DNA of 64,000 nt from DATFVA01 sp963743325 (GCA_963743325.1 CAVUOZ010000002.1:1-64000), one strand, 5' to 3'; counted from the first letter of the stretch, positions 43,412-53,055 are shown. Notes: a model not told the origin generated them from the letters alone. A program made the numbers and translations.

Positions 43412-45601
43412 ATGCCCGTTTATTCTTTCTGTCATTCCAAACATTTTTTTTTATCTCTTGTACTATTTCTTCTAATGCTGGGACCATTCATAAAAATATT
43501 TGCTCAACCCGGAAATAAAGAAAACTATCAGTATCTATCACCATTGCCGAATACAATTTTGGTTCAGCCCGAAACTGATATAATCATAAGAGAGGGTAAT
43601 GAAATAGATCCGTCCACACTCAAAGAAACTTTTATAGAAGTCAGGGGGAGTAAAAGCGGGATTCATAAGGGGAAAATGGATATAGCCAATGACAGTAAAA
43701 CTTTAATTTATAAGCCTTATATTCCTTTTTCCTTAGGAGAAACAGTAAAGGTTTTTATAAGAGAAGGTATCAGAAAATTGAAAGGAAAGTCCCTGATACC
43801 ATTAGAATATCAATTTAGAATTCTTGAAAAAATAGTCCCTGCTGATAAACATCATTCTCAATCAGATGTATTAAAAACAAATAATAGGAAAGTAAATGAT
43901 GTATTCAAAAACAAAATTAACTTTAGTAAAACAGCTTCAGATTCAATTCCTCCCGATTTTCCTTATATAAATTTAACGGTTAATAATAATCCGTCTCCCG
44001 GAGAAATTTTCATCGCACCATTTCAATTTCTAGTCAATTCTCAATTCGGATACCTGATTATTTTAGAAAATGATGGTCTGCCCGTTTACTATAAGAGGTT
44101 TGATTATTTGCAATTAGATTTTAAACTTCAGCCGAACGGCGGTTTGACATACTTTAATACTCAATACGGTAAATATTATGAAATGAATAGTAATTATTCA
44201 GTTATCGACAGCTTTGAATGCCAGAATGGATACGGGACAGATATGCATGAATTAATTGTTTTACCCAACGGGCATGCACTGATTATTGCTGATGATAATG
44301 AGTATGTCAGAATGGATACAGTTATAGCCGGCGGTGATTCCAATGCAATTGTAATAGGTAATATTATACAGGAACTTGATGAGGAAAAAAATGTCGTTTT
44401 CCAGTGGAGAAGCTGGGACTATTTCCAGATTACCGATGCTACACCGGATATAGATCTCACGGGTAGTTCGATAGACTATGTGCATTGCAATTCTATTGAA
44501 GAGGATATTGACGGCAACTTAATAATTTCCTGCAGACACATGGATGAGGTAACAAAGATTAACAGACAGACAGGAGATATAATATGGCGTCTTGGCGGAG
44601 AATACTGTAAAAATAACCAGTTTACTTTTATTAATGATTCAACCGGTTTTTCCCATCAGCATGATGCACGAAGAACACTAGGTGGAAATTTAACTCTTTT
44701 TGATAACGGGAATCTTCACATCCCGCAATATTCAAGAGCATGTGAATATCACCTGAATGAATCCAGCAAAACAGCTGACCTGATCTGGGAATATAAAAAC
44801 AATCCTCTGACATATACTTTAGCAACAGGCAGTGTCAGGCGATTGCATGACAATAGTACATTAATTGGATGGGGTATAAATGATGGACCTCCGGCAGTTT
44901 CTGAACTACTTCCGGATAATTCTACAGCATGGGCTGCTTCTTTTCCTGAAAATGTATACAGCTATCGCGCTTTTAAATACTTCTGGAGAACAAACTATTT
45001 TGTAACGAATCCCGATTCAATAACATTCCTCAACGTCCAAATAGGGAGTAGTGATTCTTCTGAATTAATCATTACAAATAATTCTGACTCGACATTAATA
45101 ATAAATAGTGTATTTAGTTCGGATTCTTCTTTTTCGCTTACAGAAGCTACGCCGTTTCAGATTCCTTCTCATTCATACATAAATCTAAAGATCAAATTTG
45201 AACCCTTGAAAGAGGGCAAATCCACAGGCTGGATTCATCTTGCATCGAACAGAGATACTGAAATGATAGGACAGACAGTTTTTGCCAGAGGAACAACTGA
45301 TTCTGTGTTAACCTTTGCAGGGAATAATAATATCATAAAGGGTTTTACACTTTATCAGAATTTCCCCAATCCATTTAATCCGACCACAAGGATAAGCTGG
45401 CAGTCGCCGATCAATAGTTGGCAGACTTTGAAAGTGTATGATGTTCTGGGTAATGAAGTTGCAACATTAGTCAATGAAGAAAAACCGGCGGGCAATTATG
45501 ATGTTAATTTTGATGGGCGTAATCTCTCAAGCGGAATATATTTCTTTCAATTGAAAGCTGGTTTATTTCTCAGTACAAAAAAGATGATCCTCATTAAATA
45601 G
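43412..45601 (+). CDS. Arylsulfotransferase-family secreted protein with T9SS tail
   Basis: 729 residues. Signal peptide region HFFLSLVLFLLMLGPFIKIFAQ, then an Ig-like strand domain (~30-150), then an ASST-type propeller (~180-530) with NDGLPVYYKRFDY, GYGTDMHELIVLPNGHALII, VFQWRSWDYFQITDA, DYVHCNSIEEDIDGNLIIS, KINRQTGDIIWRLGG and FSHQHDARRTLGG; the His residues in MHE, VHCNS and SHQHDAR correspond to conserved positions in arylsulfotransferases. A choice-anchor-like Ig domain (~540-630) and the T9SS signal (LYQNFPNPFNPTTRI to KKMILIK) follow. It would act outside the cell, moving sulfate between phenolic compounds, or may be a non-catalytic relative. Confidence 0.85.
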   Translation: MPVYSFCHSKHFFLSLVLFLLMLGPFIKIFAQPGNKENYQYLSPLPNTILVQPETDIIIREGNEIDPSTLKETFIEVRGSKSGIHKGKMDIANDSKTLIYKPYIPFSLGETVKVFIREGIRKLKGKSLIPLEYQFRILEKIVPADKHHSQSDVLKTNNRKVNDVFKNKINFSKTASDSIPPDFPYINLTVNNNPSPGEIFIAPFQFLVNSQFGYLIILENDGLPVYYKRFDYLQLDFKLQPNGGLTYFNTQYGKYYEMNSNYSVIDSFECQNGYGTDMHELIVLPNGHALIIADDNEYVRMDTVIAGGDSNAIVIGNIIQELDEEKNVVFQWRSWDYFQITDATPDIDLTGSSIDYVHCNSIEEDIDGNLIISCRHMDEVTKINRQTGDIIWRLGGEYCKNNQFTFINDSTGFSHQHDARRTLGGNLTLFDNGNLHIPQYSRACEYHLNESSKTADLIWEYKNNPLTYTLATGSVRRLHDNSTLIGWGINDGPPAVSELLPDNSTAWAASFPENVYSYRAFKYFWRTNYFVTNPDSITFLNVQIGSSDSSELIITNNSDSTLIINSVFSSDSSFSLTEATPFQIPSHSYINLKIKFEPLKEGKSTGWIHLASNRDTEMIGQTVFARGTTDSVLTFAGNNNIIKGFTLYQNFPNPFNPTTRISWQSPINSWQTLKVYDVLGNEVATLVNEEKPAGNYDVNFDGRNLSSGIYFFQLKAGLFLSTKKMILIK

Positions 45602-45621
45602 TACCAAATGAAAAAACAAGC

Positions 45622-45645
45622 AAAGCCCGCATAGGCGGACTTTTT
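45622..45645 (+). terminator. Terminator after the arylsulfotransferase-like gene
   Basis: Imperfect stem AAAGCCCGC / GGCGGACTTT followed by a T tract, about 20 bases past the stop. Confidence 0.7.
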
Positions 45646-45734
45646 TCTCTTAATTCAACTCATAGTCACCTTTAAACCCAATTTATCTAAATAATGTTTA
45701 TTTTATTTGTATAAATAATATAATCTACCGGTTT

Positions 45735-46544
45735 ATGAAGATTCATTCCACAGCAATAATCGATAAAGATGCAGTGCTCGGTAATGACATTGAGATAGGG
45801 GCCTATTGTGTTATAAGAGGAAAAGTTGAATTAGGTGACGGCTGCATATTAAAAGACCACGCTGTGCTTTACGGACCACTTAAGCTGGGGAAAGGAAATG
45901 TTATTCATCCCGGCGCTGTTGTGGGCAATATTAACCAGGATTTAAAATATAAGGGAGAACCATCACAGGTAATCATAGGGGATAACAATTCTATAAGAGA
46001 ATTTGTTACAATACAGCAGGGAACAAAAGCAAATGAAGGTAAAACCATATTGGGGAATAACAGCCTTATAATGGCTTATAGTCATATTGCTCACGACTGC
46101 ATTCTCGGTAATAATATTATCATTGCGAATGGTACCCAGCTTGCCGGACATATAATTATCAAAGATTTTGCTTATTTAGGAGGGCTTGTAGGAGTTCACC
46201 AGTTCGTAACAATAGGGCAAAACTGCTTTATAGGTTTTATGAGCCGTATAAACCGGGATGTTCCTCCCTTTGTAATAATGGAAGGGAATCCTTCCAGGGA
46301 AAGAAGCATAAATACGGAGGGGCTTAAAAGAAAGAATTTCAGTCCTGCTGATATTTCAATATTGAGAAAAGCTTTTATCATCCTGTTCGTCAGCGAATTT
46401 ACCAAACCTGAAAAAATCAAAAGACTCCAGCAGAGAGAATTTGCTGAGAATCGGTATGTGCAGGAGTTAATTACCTCGGTTGAGGCAAGTGCAAAGGGAA
46501 AAAACGGAAGGGCCCTTGAGGCAGTACGAAACAAAACCCGCTAA
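45735..46544 (+). CDS. lpxA: UDP-N-acetylglucosamine acyltransferase LpxA
   Basis: 269 residues built mostly of left-handed beta-helix hexapeptide repeats (LGNDIEIGAYCVIRGKVELG). HSTAIIDKDAVLGNDIEIGA opens the family; the active-site AYSHIAHDC carries H120, equivalent to E. coli His125, and GLVGVHQFVTIGQ and EGNPSRERSINTEGLKRK are conserved. The C-terminal ~75 residues form helices. It catalyses the first step of lipid A synthesis, acyl transfer to UDP-GlcNAc, confirming a Gram-negative outer membrane. It is not beside lpxB or lpxD here, unlike in many genomes, so its expression is probably independent. Confidence 0.95.
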   Translation: MKIHSTAIIDKDAVLGNDIEIGAYCVIRGKVELGDGCILKDHAVLYGPLKLGKGNVIHPGAVVGNINQDLKYKGEPSQVIIGDNNSIREFVTIQQGTKANEGKTILGNNSLIMAYSHIAHDCILGNNIIIANGTQLAGHIIIKDFAYLGGLVGVHQFVTIGQNCFIGFMSRINRDVPPFVIMEGNPSRERSINTEGLKRKNFSPADISILRKAFIILFVSEFTKPEKIKRLQQREFAENRYVQELITSVEASAKGKNGRALEAVRNKTR

Positions 46545-46555
46545 ATCTGATATAT

Positions 46556-47350
46556 TTACTTCAACAGAACTTCTGCAGAAAAATCTATAGGTTCAAATGA
46601 CTTTCTCCCGCCGCCTTCCGGCCTCATCCCGCCTTCGTCATTTCCGCCGTTAAAACCACCCATACCTTCAGGAGGTCTCATCCCGCCCTCACCATCTCGC
46701 CCGCCAAATTTCCCTCTTTCGGGCTGTTCCGTTTCAAATCTAACAAGTAATTTTTCACCGGGACGGGCATTTATTCCGTATTTGTTCTGCTCATCTACCT
46801 TCAACGGAACTCTTAATTCATACACAAACTGATCATTAATGTAACCGAGTCTCGCTGTTAAACCGCTGCTGTCTGAAGTTGAAATGACTGTAACCGGGAA
46901 ATTATCCTTATTTAGTATCCTTATTTCATTCTGGTCGTTGATCATTTTGGAAATCATCTTTCCCCTTCCTTTTTCCCTGAACTCTTCAGGATTAATCATT
47001 ATCCTCGATTCGTTCACTATATTATGCAGGGGATATCTTATCCCGATTGTGTTTTCATCATTATTTTCATTTTCAAGCCAAACAATAAATCCCCTGACAA
47101 ACATCGGCATTACTTTACTCATATCATTTGTGGTAAGGCATAAATAAAAATAATTATTATCATTCGAGACACCAACTGCGACTTTTTCATCGGATAGATA
47201 TTTCAGGTTTGCACCCCAATCTGATGCATCGCCATTTATTACTATGTTATTTTCTATTGTCGTACTTGTGAGTTCGGTGGTGCTGCTGCAGCCAATATAG
47301 AAGGTTAATAAAGAAAAAATTATTGATAAAAACAGTGTTTTTGATTTCAT
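46556..47350 (-). CDS. Lipoprotein with CBM9-like domain and Gly/Met/Pro-rich tail
   Basis: 264 residues from the ATG at 47350, chosen because GGGAG lies just upstream and it begins the lipoprotein signal KSKTLFLSIIFSLLTFYIGC; an in-frame ATG 18 bases earlier lacks support. Residues ~30-200 resemble CBM9-like beta-sandwich domains (NNIVINGDASDWGANLKYL, VGVSNDNNYFYLCLTT, GIRYPLH). The tail is low-complexity (GGMRPPEGMGGFNGG, GGMRPEGGG). Ligand unknown. The gene ends 12 bases from lpxA on the opposite strand. Confidence 0.78.
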   Translation of the reverse strand: MKSKTLFLSIIFSLLTFYIGCSSTTELTSTTIENNIVINGDASDWGANLKYLSDEKVAVGVSNDNNYFYLCLTTNDMSKVMPMFVRGFIVWLENENNDENTIGIRYPLHNIVNESRIMINPEEFREKGRGKMISKMINDQNEIRILNKDNFPVTVISTSDSSGLTARLGYINDQFVYELRVPLKVDEQNKYGINARPGEKLLVRFETEQPERGKFGGRDGEGGMRPPEGMGGFNGGNDEGGMRPEGGGRKSFEPIDFSAEVLLK

Positions 47351-47441
47351 TTTACTCCCATCCTTCACATAAACTTTATCAGGAGTTGGACAATTATTAA
47401 TAAAAAAGGTTTAATTATTAATCCAATTCCTGTATAACGTA

Positions 47442-48320
47442 TTAAGTTTTTCCGATCCAGTTATCATCATTTTCTTTAAAAGTATTCCTTATATCCCGGA
47501 AGATAGCCTCCGGCAGCCCGCCTTTACTTACGGCATCGATAGCAGCTTTCAGGTGTTCAATCCGGGATGTTCCTATAATTGCGGAATCGACGCCCGGAGC
47601 AAATGCAGAAAACCTGATAAATAATTCCTGGGGTTCAATATCAAAATGCATATTCATTTTCTGCCAGCGAAGCCAGTATTCTTCGGCATAACTTCCGTCC
47701 GGTCTGCTGCTATACTGCCATAAAGCGTTTGCTACCGGGCGTTTTGCAATAACACCCATTCCGTTTTCCTTTGCTTTAGGTATCAGATCACCAAGGTCTC
47801 TCTGATCTGTTATGTTCACGGAAGTTTGTATACTTCCGAATCTCCCGCAATGTACAGCATAGTAAATATCTTCGTTTTCTCCGGAGTAAGCTGCGACTTT
47901 TATTTTACCATCATGTTTTGCTTTTTCAAGTGCATCGATTACTTCTCCTTTCAGCAGGATATCCCCCGAACAGGAATGCAGTTGAACAATATCAATATAA
48001 TCTGTTCTAAGTCTGATCCGGGCAGCATCTATTCCGGCAAGAATGATATCATAGGTCCAATCCCCGTAACCTGGTATATCATAACCTACTTTTGTAGAAA
48101 GTATGAATTCATCTCTTCTGTAGGACAGGTATTTTCCAATTCTTTCTTCCGATAACCCGTATCCTCTAGCAGTATCAAAAAGAGTTATTCCATTATCCAA
48201 AGCATAATTTAAAAGTTTACCTGACTCTTTATCGGATATGTCATTTCCACCGATATGGCCTGCGCCGAATCCAAGCACGGAAACTTCAAATCCATTTCTT
48301 CCAAATTTTCTTTTAAGCAT
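47442..48320 (-). CDS. Aldo/keto reductase
   Basis: 292 residues, TIM barrel of the AKR superfamily. KRKFGRNGFEVSVLGFGAGH at the start, then FDTARGYGLSEERIGKYL with catalytic Asp and Tyr, FILSTKVGYD with the Lys and IVQLHSCSGD with the His. DSAIIGTSRIEHLKAAI near the end binds the cofactor phosphate. It likely reduces a carbonyl with NADPH; substrate unknown. There is no tight operon partner: the gene lies ~80 bases from each neighbour. Confidence 0.9.
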   Translation of the reverse strand: MLKRKFGRNGFEVSVLGFGAGHIGGNDISDKESGKLLNYALDNGITLFDTARGYGLSEERIGKYLSYRRDEFILSTKVGYDIPGYGDWTYDIILAGIDAARIRLRTDYIDIVQLHSCSGDILLKGEVIDALEKAKHDGKIKVAAYSGENEDIYYAVHCGRFGSIQTSVNITDQRDLGDLIPKAKENGMGVIAKRPVANALWQYSSRPDGSYAEEYWLRWQKMNMHFDIEPQELFIRFSAFAPGVDSAIIGTSRIEHLKAAIDAVSKGGLPEAIFRDIRNTFKENDDNWIGKT

Positions 48321-48403
48321 TATTCTCCGGGAATCTGATATGGCATAGTGTAAGAATATTTATAATGAAAAGAGTTTTTCACCCATACCGGAAATCAAAT
48401 GAA

Positions 48404-48877
48404 TTATTCCCAGTCGCCCAATGTTTTCCTGATATATGCAATCTGTGCAATATGATAGGAATTATGCTGTGCCGCTATAAGTACCTCTCTTAAATAAGTG
48501 TGAGATTCTGAGTGAGGAATTCTATTTGTCACCCCGCCTTTTAGCTTCTTTATAATCCCGATAATTTCATTCCTGTCGGATATACATTGATTAACCGACT
48601 TATTCCACTCTTCATCTGAAACCTCAGATCTGTCTGAAGGCCAGTATTCATCAGGCCAGGAAGGAGATTTCCAGTCAGGGTCAATCATATATTTCAATAA
48701 ATCCTCCTGGGCAATCCTGATATGTTCCAGTTCATCCCAGACTGAATGCAAACCCTCTTTTGGCTTTTTTGCTCTGTTTTCAGCCTTCAATCCTTTTAAG
48801 GAATTTTCAAGAGAAACATGAGCCTGTTCCTTCTCGAGTAAACTTATAAGTGCATCTGCTAAAACTTTTACATCCAT
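48404..48877 (-). CDS. DinB-family protein
   Basis: 157 residues, four-helix bundle. The conserved metal-binding His pattern is visible in WDELEHIRIAQEDLLKYM and in SHTYLREVLIAAQHNSYHIAQIAYIRK (HNSYH). DinB proteins are metal-dependent thiol-handling or transferase-like enzymes with mostly unknown substrates. GGAGGG lies 9 bases before the ATG. Standing alone, it gives no context for its substrate. Confidence 0.85.
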   Translation of the reverse strand: MDVKVLADALISLLEKEQAHVSLENSLKGLKAENRAKKPKEGLHSVWDELEHIRIAQEDLLKYMIDPDWKSPSWPDEYWPSDRSEVSDEEWNKSVNQCISDRNEIIGIIKKLKGGVTNRIPHSESHTYLREVLIAAQHNSYHIAQIAYIRKTLGDWE

Positions 48878-48953
48878 ATTATAAACCCTCCGGATTTTTT
48901 GTATCCAAAATAAAATTATTTAAAGTACTTTATGTGCTAAATAGTACAAAAGA

Positions 48954-49187
48954 TTAAGGAACAATCTGGTTTCCATTTCCATCAATTGCCGTTAATGCAT
49001 TTACGGGACAGACAGAACATGCCTCAATGAGCATTCTCTGATCAATTTCTTTAAGATCCGGTCTGAAGGTGACAATTTTCTGATTATCCAATTCAAAAAC
49101 TTCAGCTGCAATTTTAATACAATTGGCTGTGCCGATACACATATCCTGATCTATAATAATTTTTAGTCCGCTTATTGATTTTTCCAT
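48954..49187 (-). CDS. Small ferredoxin, probable [3Fe-4S] or atypical [4Fe-4S]
   Basis: 77 residues. Cys17 and Cys23 lie in CIGTANC, where the usual second Cys of CxxCxxC is replaced by Thr20; Cys57 and Cys60 lie in ACSVCP. This pattern matches [3Fe-4S] ferredoxins that serve cytochrome P450 or similar oxidoreductases; a [4Fe-4S] cluster with a non-Cys ligand is also possible. GGAGAGG is upstream. An AEC transporter gene precedes it by 73 bases and a DinB-like gene follows; no P450 or reductase partner is in view, so its electron partner is unknown. Confidence 0.88.
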   Translation of the reverse strand: MEKSISGLKIIIDQDMCIGTANCIKIAAEVFELDNQKIVTFRPDLKEIDQRMLIEACSVCPVNALTAIDGNGNQIVP

Positions 49188-49260
49188 ACGTGAATCCTCT
49201 CCCTCAAAAAAAGATTTGATGAATTGATAAAAATATAATGTTTGAACTGTTAAAAAGAAA

Positions 49261-50205
49261 TCAGATAAGATTATATTCTTTCAATATAAAAAGGCCAAAT
49301 GTAATCGTAACCAGTGAGGTAAGCGTTGTCATCAGCAATATGTTGGCAGCCAGTTTACTGTTTGAACCCATAGCCTCGGCCATTATAAAACTTGCTATGG
49401 CTGTGGGACAGGCAAAAAGTATAAATAAGAGGCCAAGATCGTATCCCCGGAAACCAAACAGATAGGCACCATATGTCATTATTAACGGAAATATTATAAG
49501 TTTTAATGCCGATGAATAAAGCGATAGTGTAAACCCTTTTTTTATTTCGGTGAAATCCATAAATCCTCCAATACCCAGAAGTGCAAGTGGAAGAGCAAGG
49601 TCAGCAAGATAATTAATTGTGCTATCAACTATAAAAGGAAGAACTATCTTAAAATAAGAAAATGGGATTGAGAATATTACAGCCAGCACCAAAGGATTTC
49701 TAAGTATTTCACAAATCGTGTGTCGGATATTCAAATGTCTTTCATTTCTGAGAGGCACTGTTAATGCTACAACAGATAATGTGTTGTATATAGGTATTGT
49801 AAACGCCAGCAGGATTGATGCTTTCCCGAGATTTTCTGCTCCATAAACATTAGCAACTAATGCAAGCCCTACAACCGCAAAGTTTCCCCTGAAGCTTCCC
49901 TGAATAAATACGGTTCTGTCAGTTGCTGTTTTGACTGAAGGAATGGAAATTAACCATACCACGAAGAAAGTAACTAAAGTTCCCGCATAAGCAAATCCTA
50001 TAAGTTTTAAATTCAGGATCGTACTTAAATCAGTTTTGGATATTTCTGTAAATATAAGTGCCGGAAGAGATACAGAAAAAACAATTCTGGAAGAAAGTTT
50101 AACAAAATTATCATTTATCATTCCCAATTTTTTTAAGAGATAACCTAATGCCACAATTAAAAAAACAGGCGCAACAAGTCCGGCAACAATTATTAAATTC
50201 TGCAT
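49261..50205 (-). CDS. AEC family (auxin efflux carrier) transporter
   Basis: 314 residues with ten hydrophobic spans in two inverted halves. NLIIVAGLVAPVFLIVALGY and the KLSSRIVFSVSLPALIFTEI segment, then FRGNFAVVGLALVANVYG and FACPTAIASFIMAEAMG, are typical of bacterial AEC permeases. Such proteins move organic acids, e.g. malate or malonate, or amino-acid-like solutes. Substrate cannot be inferred. Start lacks a strong ribosome-binding site. Confidence 0.88.
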   Translation of the reverse strand: MQNLIIVAGLVAPVFLIVALGYLLKKLGMINDNFVKLSSRIVFSVSLPALIFTEISKTDLSTILNLKLIGFAYAGTLVTFFVVWLISIPSVKTATDRTVFIQGSFRGNFAVVGLALVANVYGAENLGKASILLAFTIPIYNTLSVVALTVPLRNERHLNIRHTICEILRNPLVLAVIFSIPFSYFKIVLPFIVDSTINYLADLALPLALLGIGGFMDFTEIKKGFTLSLYSSALKLIIFPLIMTYGAYLFGFRGYDLGLLFILFACPTAIASFIMAEAMGSNSKLAANILLMTTLTSLVTITFGLFILKEYNLI

Positions 50206-50687
50206 AGTGAATTACCGGCTTTTCTCATTTACCTGTATAATTTTTCGCATAATGCCGAAAATTTTTCCTCCAATATCCGCCAAAAAAATCTAACCGGCGT
50301 CCACTTTGACGGGAACAGTCATCAATGCCATAATTATTAATAATATTGACTCCTTTATTATTTCATTTAATTAAATCTATATCACATATTAAGCTCTGAA
50401 AAATCATCTCTTCAGTATCATTCTTCTCTCTTCATGAGACGTTTTCGTATTAATACTAAGATTTTTTCTTATTATTTCGTTATGATCTAATCTTTTCAGT
50501 ATCGTAAAAAATGATTCGCTGCTTCTGGTATAATTTCTGTCTCTTTTCCCCGGTTAGCAATTCTGTCACAAATAGAGGCTTCTGATATTTTTAGATTAAA
50601 ATAGTGATCAATAACAATGATCCTGTTTAAGATTATTAATAAAATAAATACCTGTTAAAATACATCAATAAAATGAATGGTGCGATA
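50206..50687. other. Long divergent intergenic region
   Basis: 482 bases between divergent AEC transporter and DUF4382 genes, very AT-rich. I see no gene, repeat or clear hairpin. It must carry promoters for both genes but I cannot place them. Confidence 0.5.
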
Positions 50688-51470
50688 ATGAAAAAACTGA
50701 TTTATATAATTCCTGTATTAATTCTTTTTGTCTATACAGGATGTAACGATAATTCAACCAGTCCTACTAATAGTAACCAGGGACAATTGAAAATTTCTAT
50801 GGTTGATTCCCCTGCACAGTATGACGCGGTAAATATCGTTGTTACACGTGTAGAAGTGCATATTGCAGACAGCTCTGAAGGCGGCTGGATGGTGATAAAT
50901 TCCGTTCCGCATACTTATGATCTGCTGCAGTTAAGAAACGGTGCAAGCTTGGTACTTGGCGATACATTTCTTATAGCAGGACATTACACACAAATTCATC
51001 TGATTCTCGGAGAAGGAAGTAACGTGGTAATAAGCGGAGATACTATTCCCCTTGTAATTCCAAGCGGATTTCAAACGGGTGTAAAGCTGAATCACGAATT
51101 TGATATTCTGCCTGGCAATCTGTATGAATTACTGCTTGATTTTGATGCAGAGCGGTCAATACACATTACCGGCAACGGAGTATATATGATGAATCCTGTA
51201 ATAAGGTTAGTACCCGTTGTTGTATCCGGATCTATTTCAGGACAAATCCTGCCTCTGGAAGCGGATGCATTTGCATGGACCCTGGTTGGAACCGATACTG
51301 TTTCAACTTATACTAACAGCGGAGGTTTTTTCAGCCTTATGGCTCTTCCTGCAGGAACTTATGATGTTCATATAACGCCGAATAATGTTGCGTACAGCGA
51401 TACAGTTGTAACTAATGTTGGTGTGACAGCGGGAAACAATACAAATATCGGTATAATTATTCTGCATTAA
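50688..51470 (+). CDS. DUF4382-containing lipoprotein
   Basis: 260 residues from the ATG at 50688, which starts the lipoprotein signal KKLIYIIPVLILFVYTGC (lipobox Cys19); an ATG 15 bases upstream would add five residues. QGQLKISMVDSPAQYDAVNIVVTRVEVH and the LLQLRNGASLVLGD-type segment identify DUF4382 (~35-180). A carboxypeptidase-regulatory-like beta-sandwich (~190-260, SGSISGQILPLEADAF, GGFFSLMALPAGTYDVHI) follows. This pairing is common in surface-exposed lipoproteins of this phylum. Function unknown. A terminator follows. Confidence 0.85.
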   Translation: MKKLIYIIPVLILFVYTGCNDNSTSPTNSNQGQLKISMVDSPAQYDAVNIVVTRVEVHIADSSEGGWMVINSVPHTYDLLQLRNGASLVLGDTFLIAGHYTQIHLILGEGSNVVISGDTIPLVIPSGFQTGVKLNHEFDILPGNLYELLLDFDAERSIHITGNGVYMMNPVIRLVPVVVSGSISGQILPLEADAFAWTLVGTDTVSTYTNSGGFFSLMALPAGTYDVHITPNNVAYSDTVVTNVGVTAGNNTNIGIIILH

Positions 51471-51480
51471 TAAAAATTGC

Positions 51481-51507
51481 CCCCGGCGACGGTATCACCT
51501 GCCGGGG
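51481..51507 (+). terminator. Terminator after the DUF4382 gene
   Basis: 7-bp stem CCCCGGC / GCCGGGG, 13-nt loop, then TTTCTTTT. Confidence 0.9.
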
Positions 51508-51605
51508 TTTCTTTTCAGAGAACAAATCAATAATACCAAATTCTATTTATATATCTGCAACGTTTCGAATAAATTTCAATAATTATTCTTCAAAAAACTC
51601 CTGCT

Positions 51606-52952
51606 TTATTTCAATAGAATCATTTTTTTAGCTGTACTGAAAAGCGTATTGTGCGTTAGGGATTCTGCTGTAATCTGATATATATATTCCCGAAGCCAGA
51701 TTCACTGCATTAAAATTTACTGTATGCTCACCGGCCGTTACCTGACCATTTACTAATTCCCTGACTCTTTCCCCAAGAATGTTATAGATGAATATCTTTA
51801 CATTACTTGGAGAAGGCAGATTAAAATTAATTTTCGTAGATGGATTAAAGGGGTTTGGATAATTCTGAGAGAGTTCAAACTTTTGGGGAATTTCATTATT
51901 ATTTTCTACAGATCTAGTTCCCGTAGGAGTATTGAAACCTCCGAGATTGTACAGAACAAATAGTGAATCTCCGCCTCCCTGGGTTCTTGATACGACAGCC
52001 ACATCGGTCATACCATCTCCGTCAAAATCTGCTGCTGTTATTCCGTTCAGATGACCGCTTGCAAACGGAAAGAAACAGTTTTTCTTCTCTATAAAATCGC
52101 CCGTACCGTCATTCAGGAAAATTGTAATGCCCGCACTATCAAGCGTGTTATTAATTGTTACCAAATCAAGGTCTCCGTCATTTTCATAGTCTAATTTCAC
52201 AAGACCTCTTGTAGCCGATGATGTTATGGTATCAGCTGTGAATGCAAGGCTGCCCCCGTTTTTAACGAAGACACAATAATTATCATCCCAGCCTGTAGTT
52301 ATAAAATCATTATCTCCATCTCCGTCAAAATCACCGGCAGCAATGCTTGAATTATTTGTATAATACCCGGTTACGGGAAGATTATACTCATAATCATCGA
52401 ACCAGAAATCAGTCTGGGCTAACTGACAGTTTGATGCTACATCACTGGGAGATGTAAGATCAAACACAAAAAGTTCAGGAATTGGGTTGGATGATCCAGA
52501 GATACCCGGGGAAATAAGTGATGGAATATTACCGTTCCCACCGACATCTGCAAGTACAAAGTCATTAAGCACTGCATTTATAGTATCCGGGGGATTGGGT
52601 TCATTTGTAAGTTCATGGCAGAGCTCCCGGCTAGTTGAGCATACTGTAAATCCAATAAAACTTGTGGATGGGAGAAATCCATTATCTTCAGTAGTTACAA
52701 TAGTCGCGAACTGAGGACTAATAAAAGTTGGCCCCGGCTCAAGCGAACGTACTCTGCCCGATGTTTCTACAATATCCGGTCCGGTAAATCCTCCCGAACC
52801 ATCCCCCCAGAATACTTCTAACGAAGCTTCGGAAGTATCCCCTGCAACAATCAAATCAAGATGAGAATCTTCGTCAAAATCATAACACCTAAAAGACATA
52901 GTACCAGACAAAATGTATAAATTCCTGTAACTAATATTTTTTGTAATCGCAT
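51606..52952 (-). pseudogene. FG-GAP/VCBS-repeat T9SS protein, frame broken at both ends
   Basis: The long frame (52911 to 51628) has FG-GAP repeats (DFDEDSHLDLIVAGD, AAGDFDGDGDNDFITTG, LDYENDGDLDLVTI, AADFDGDGMTDVAVVS) and a T9SS domain (LSQNYPNPFNPSTKINFNLP). Its end is wrong: after ASGIYI it reads SDYSRIP..., while two bases away the other frame reads YQITAESLTHNTLFSTAKK then MILLK and stops at 51606, the expected ending. The slip lies in an AT dinucleotide run near 51680. Its start (a TTG) is also artificial: a ribosome-binding site and signal peptide MRLQKILVTGIYTFCLVLCL begin at 52952 in a different frame and join the FG-GAP region without the usual N-terminal domain. Reconstructed, it is an integrin-like calcium-binding secreted propeller. 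Confidence 0.8.
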
Positions 52953-53055
52953 ATTAATATCTCCGCATTAAAAATTATACATATGTTCATATTATAAGAT
53001 CTGGCAAATTCTTTAATAGGAGAAACCATCTCCGGGTATAAGAATCACATAGTAA

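Noticed and set aside
52500..52911. TTG at 52911 as the true start of the FG-GAP gene
   Set aside because: No ribosome-binding site and no signal peptide; both exist at 52952 in another frame.
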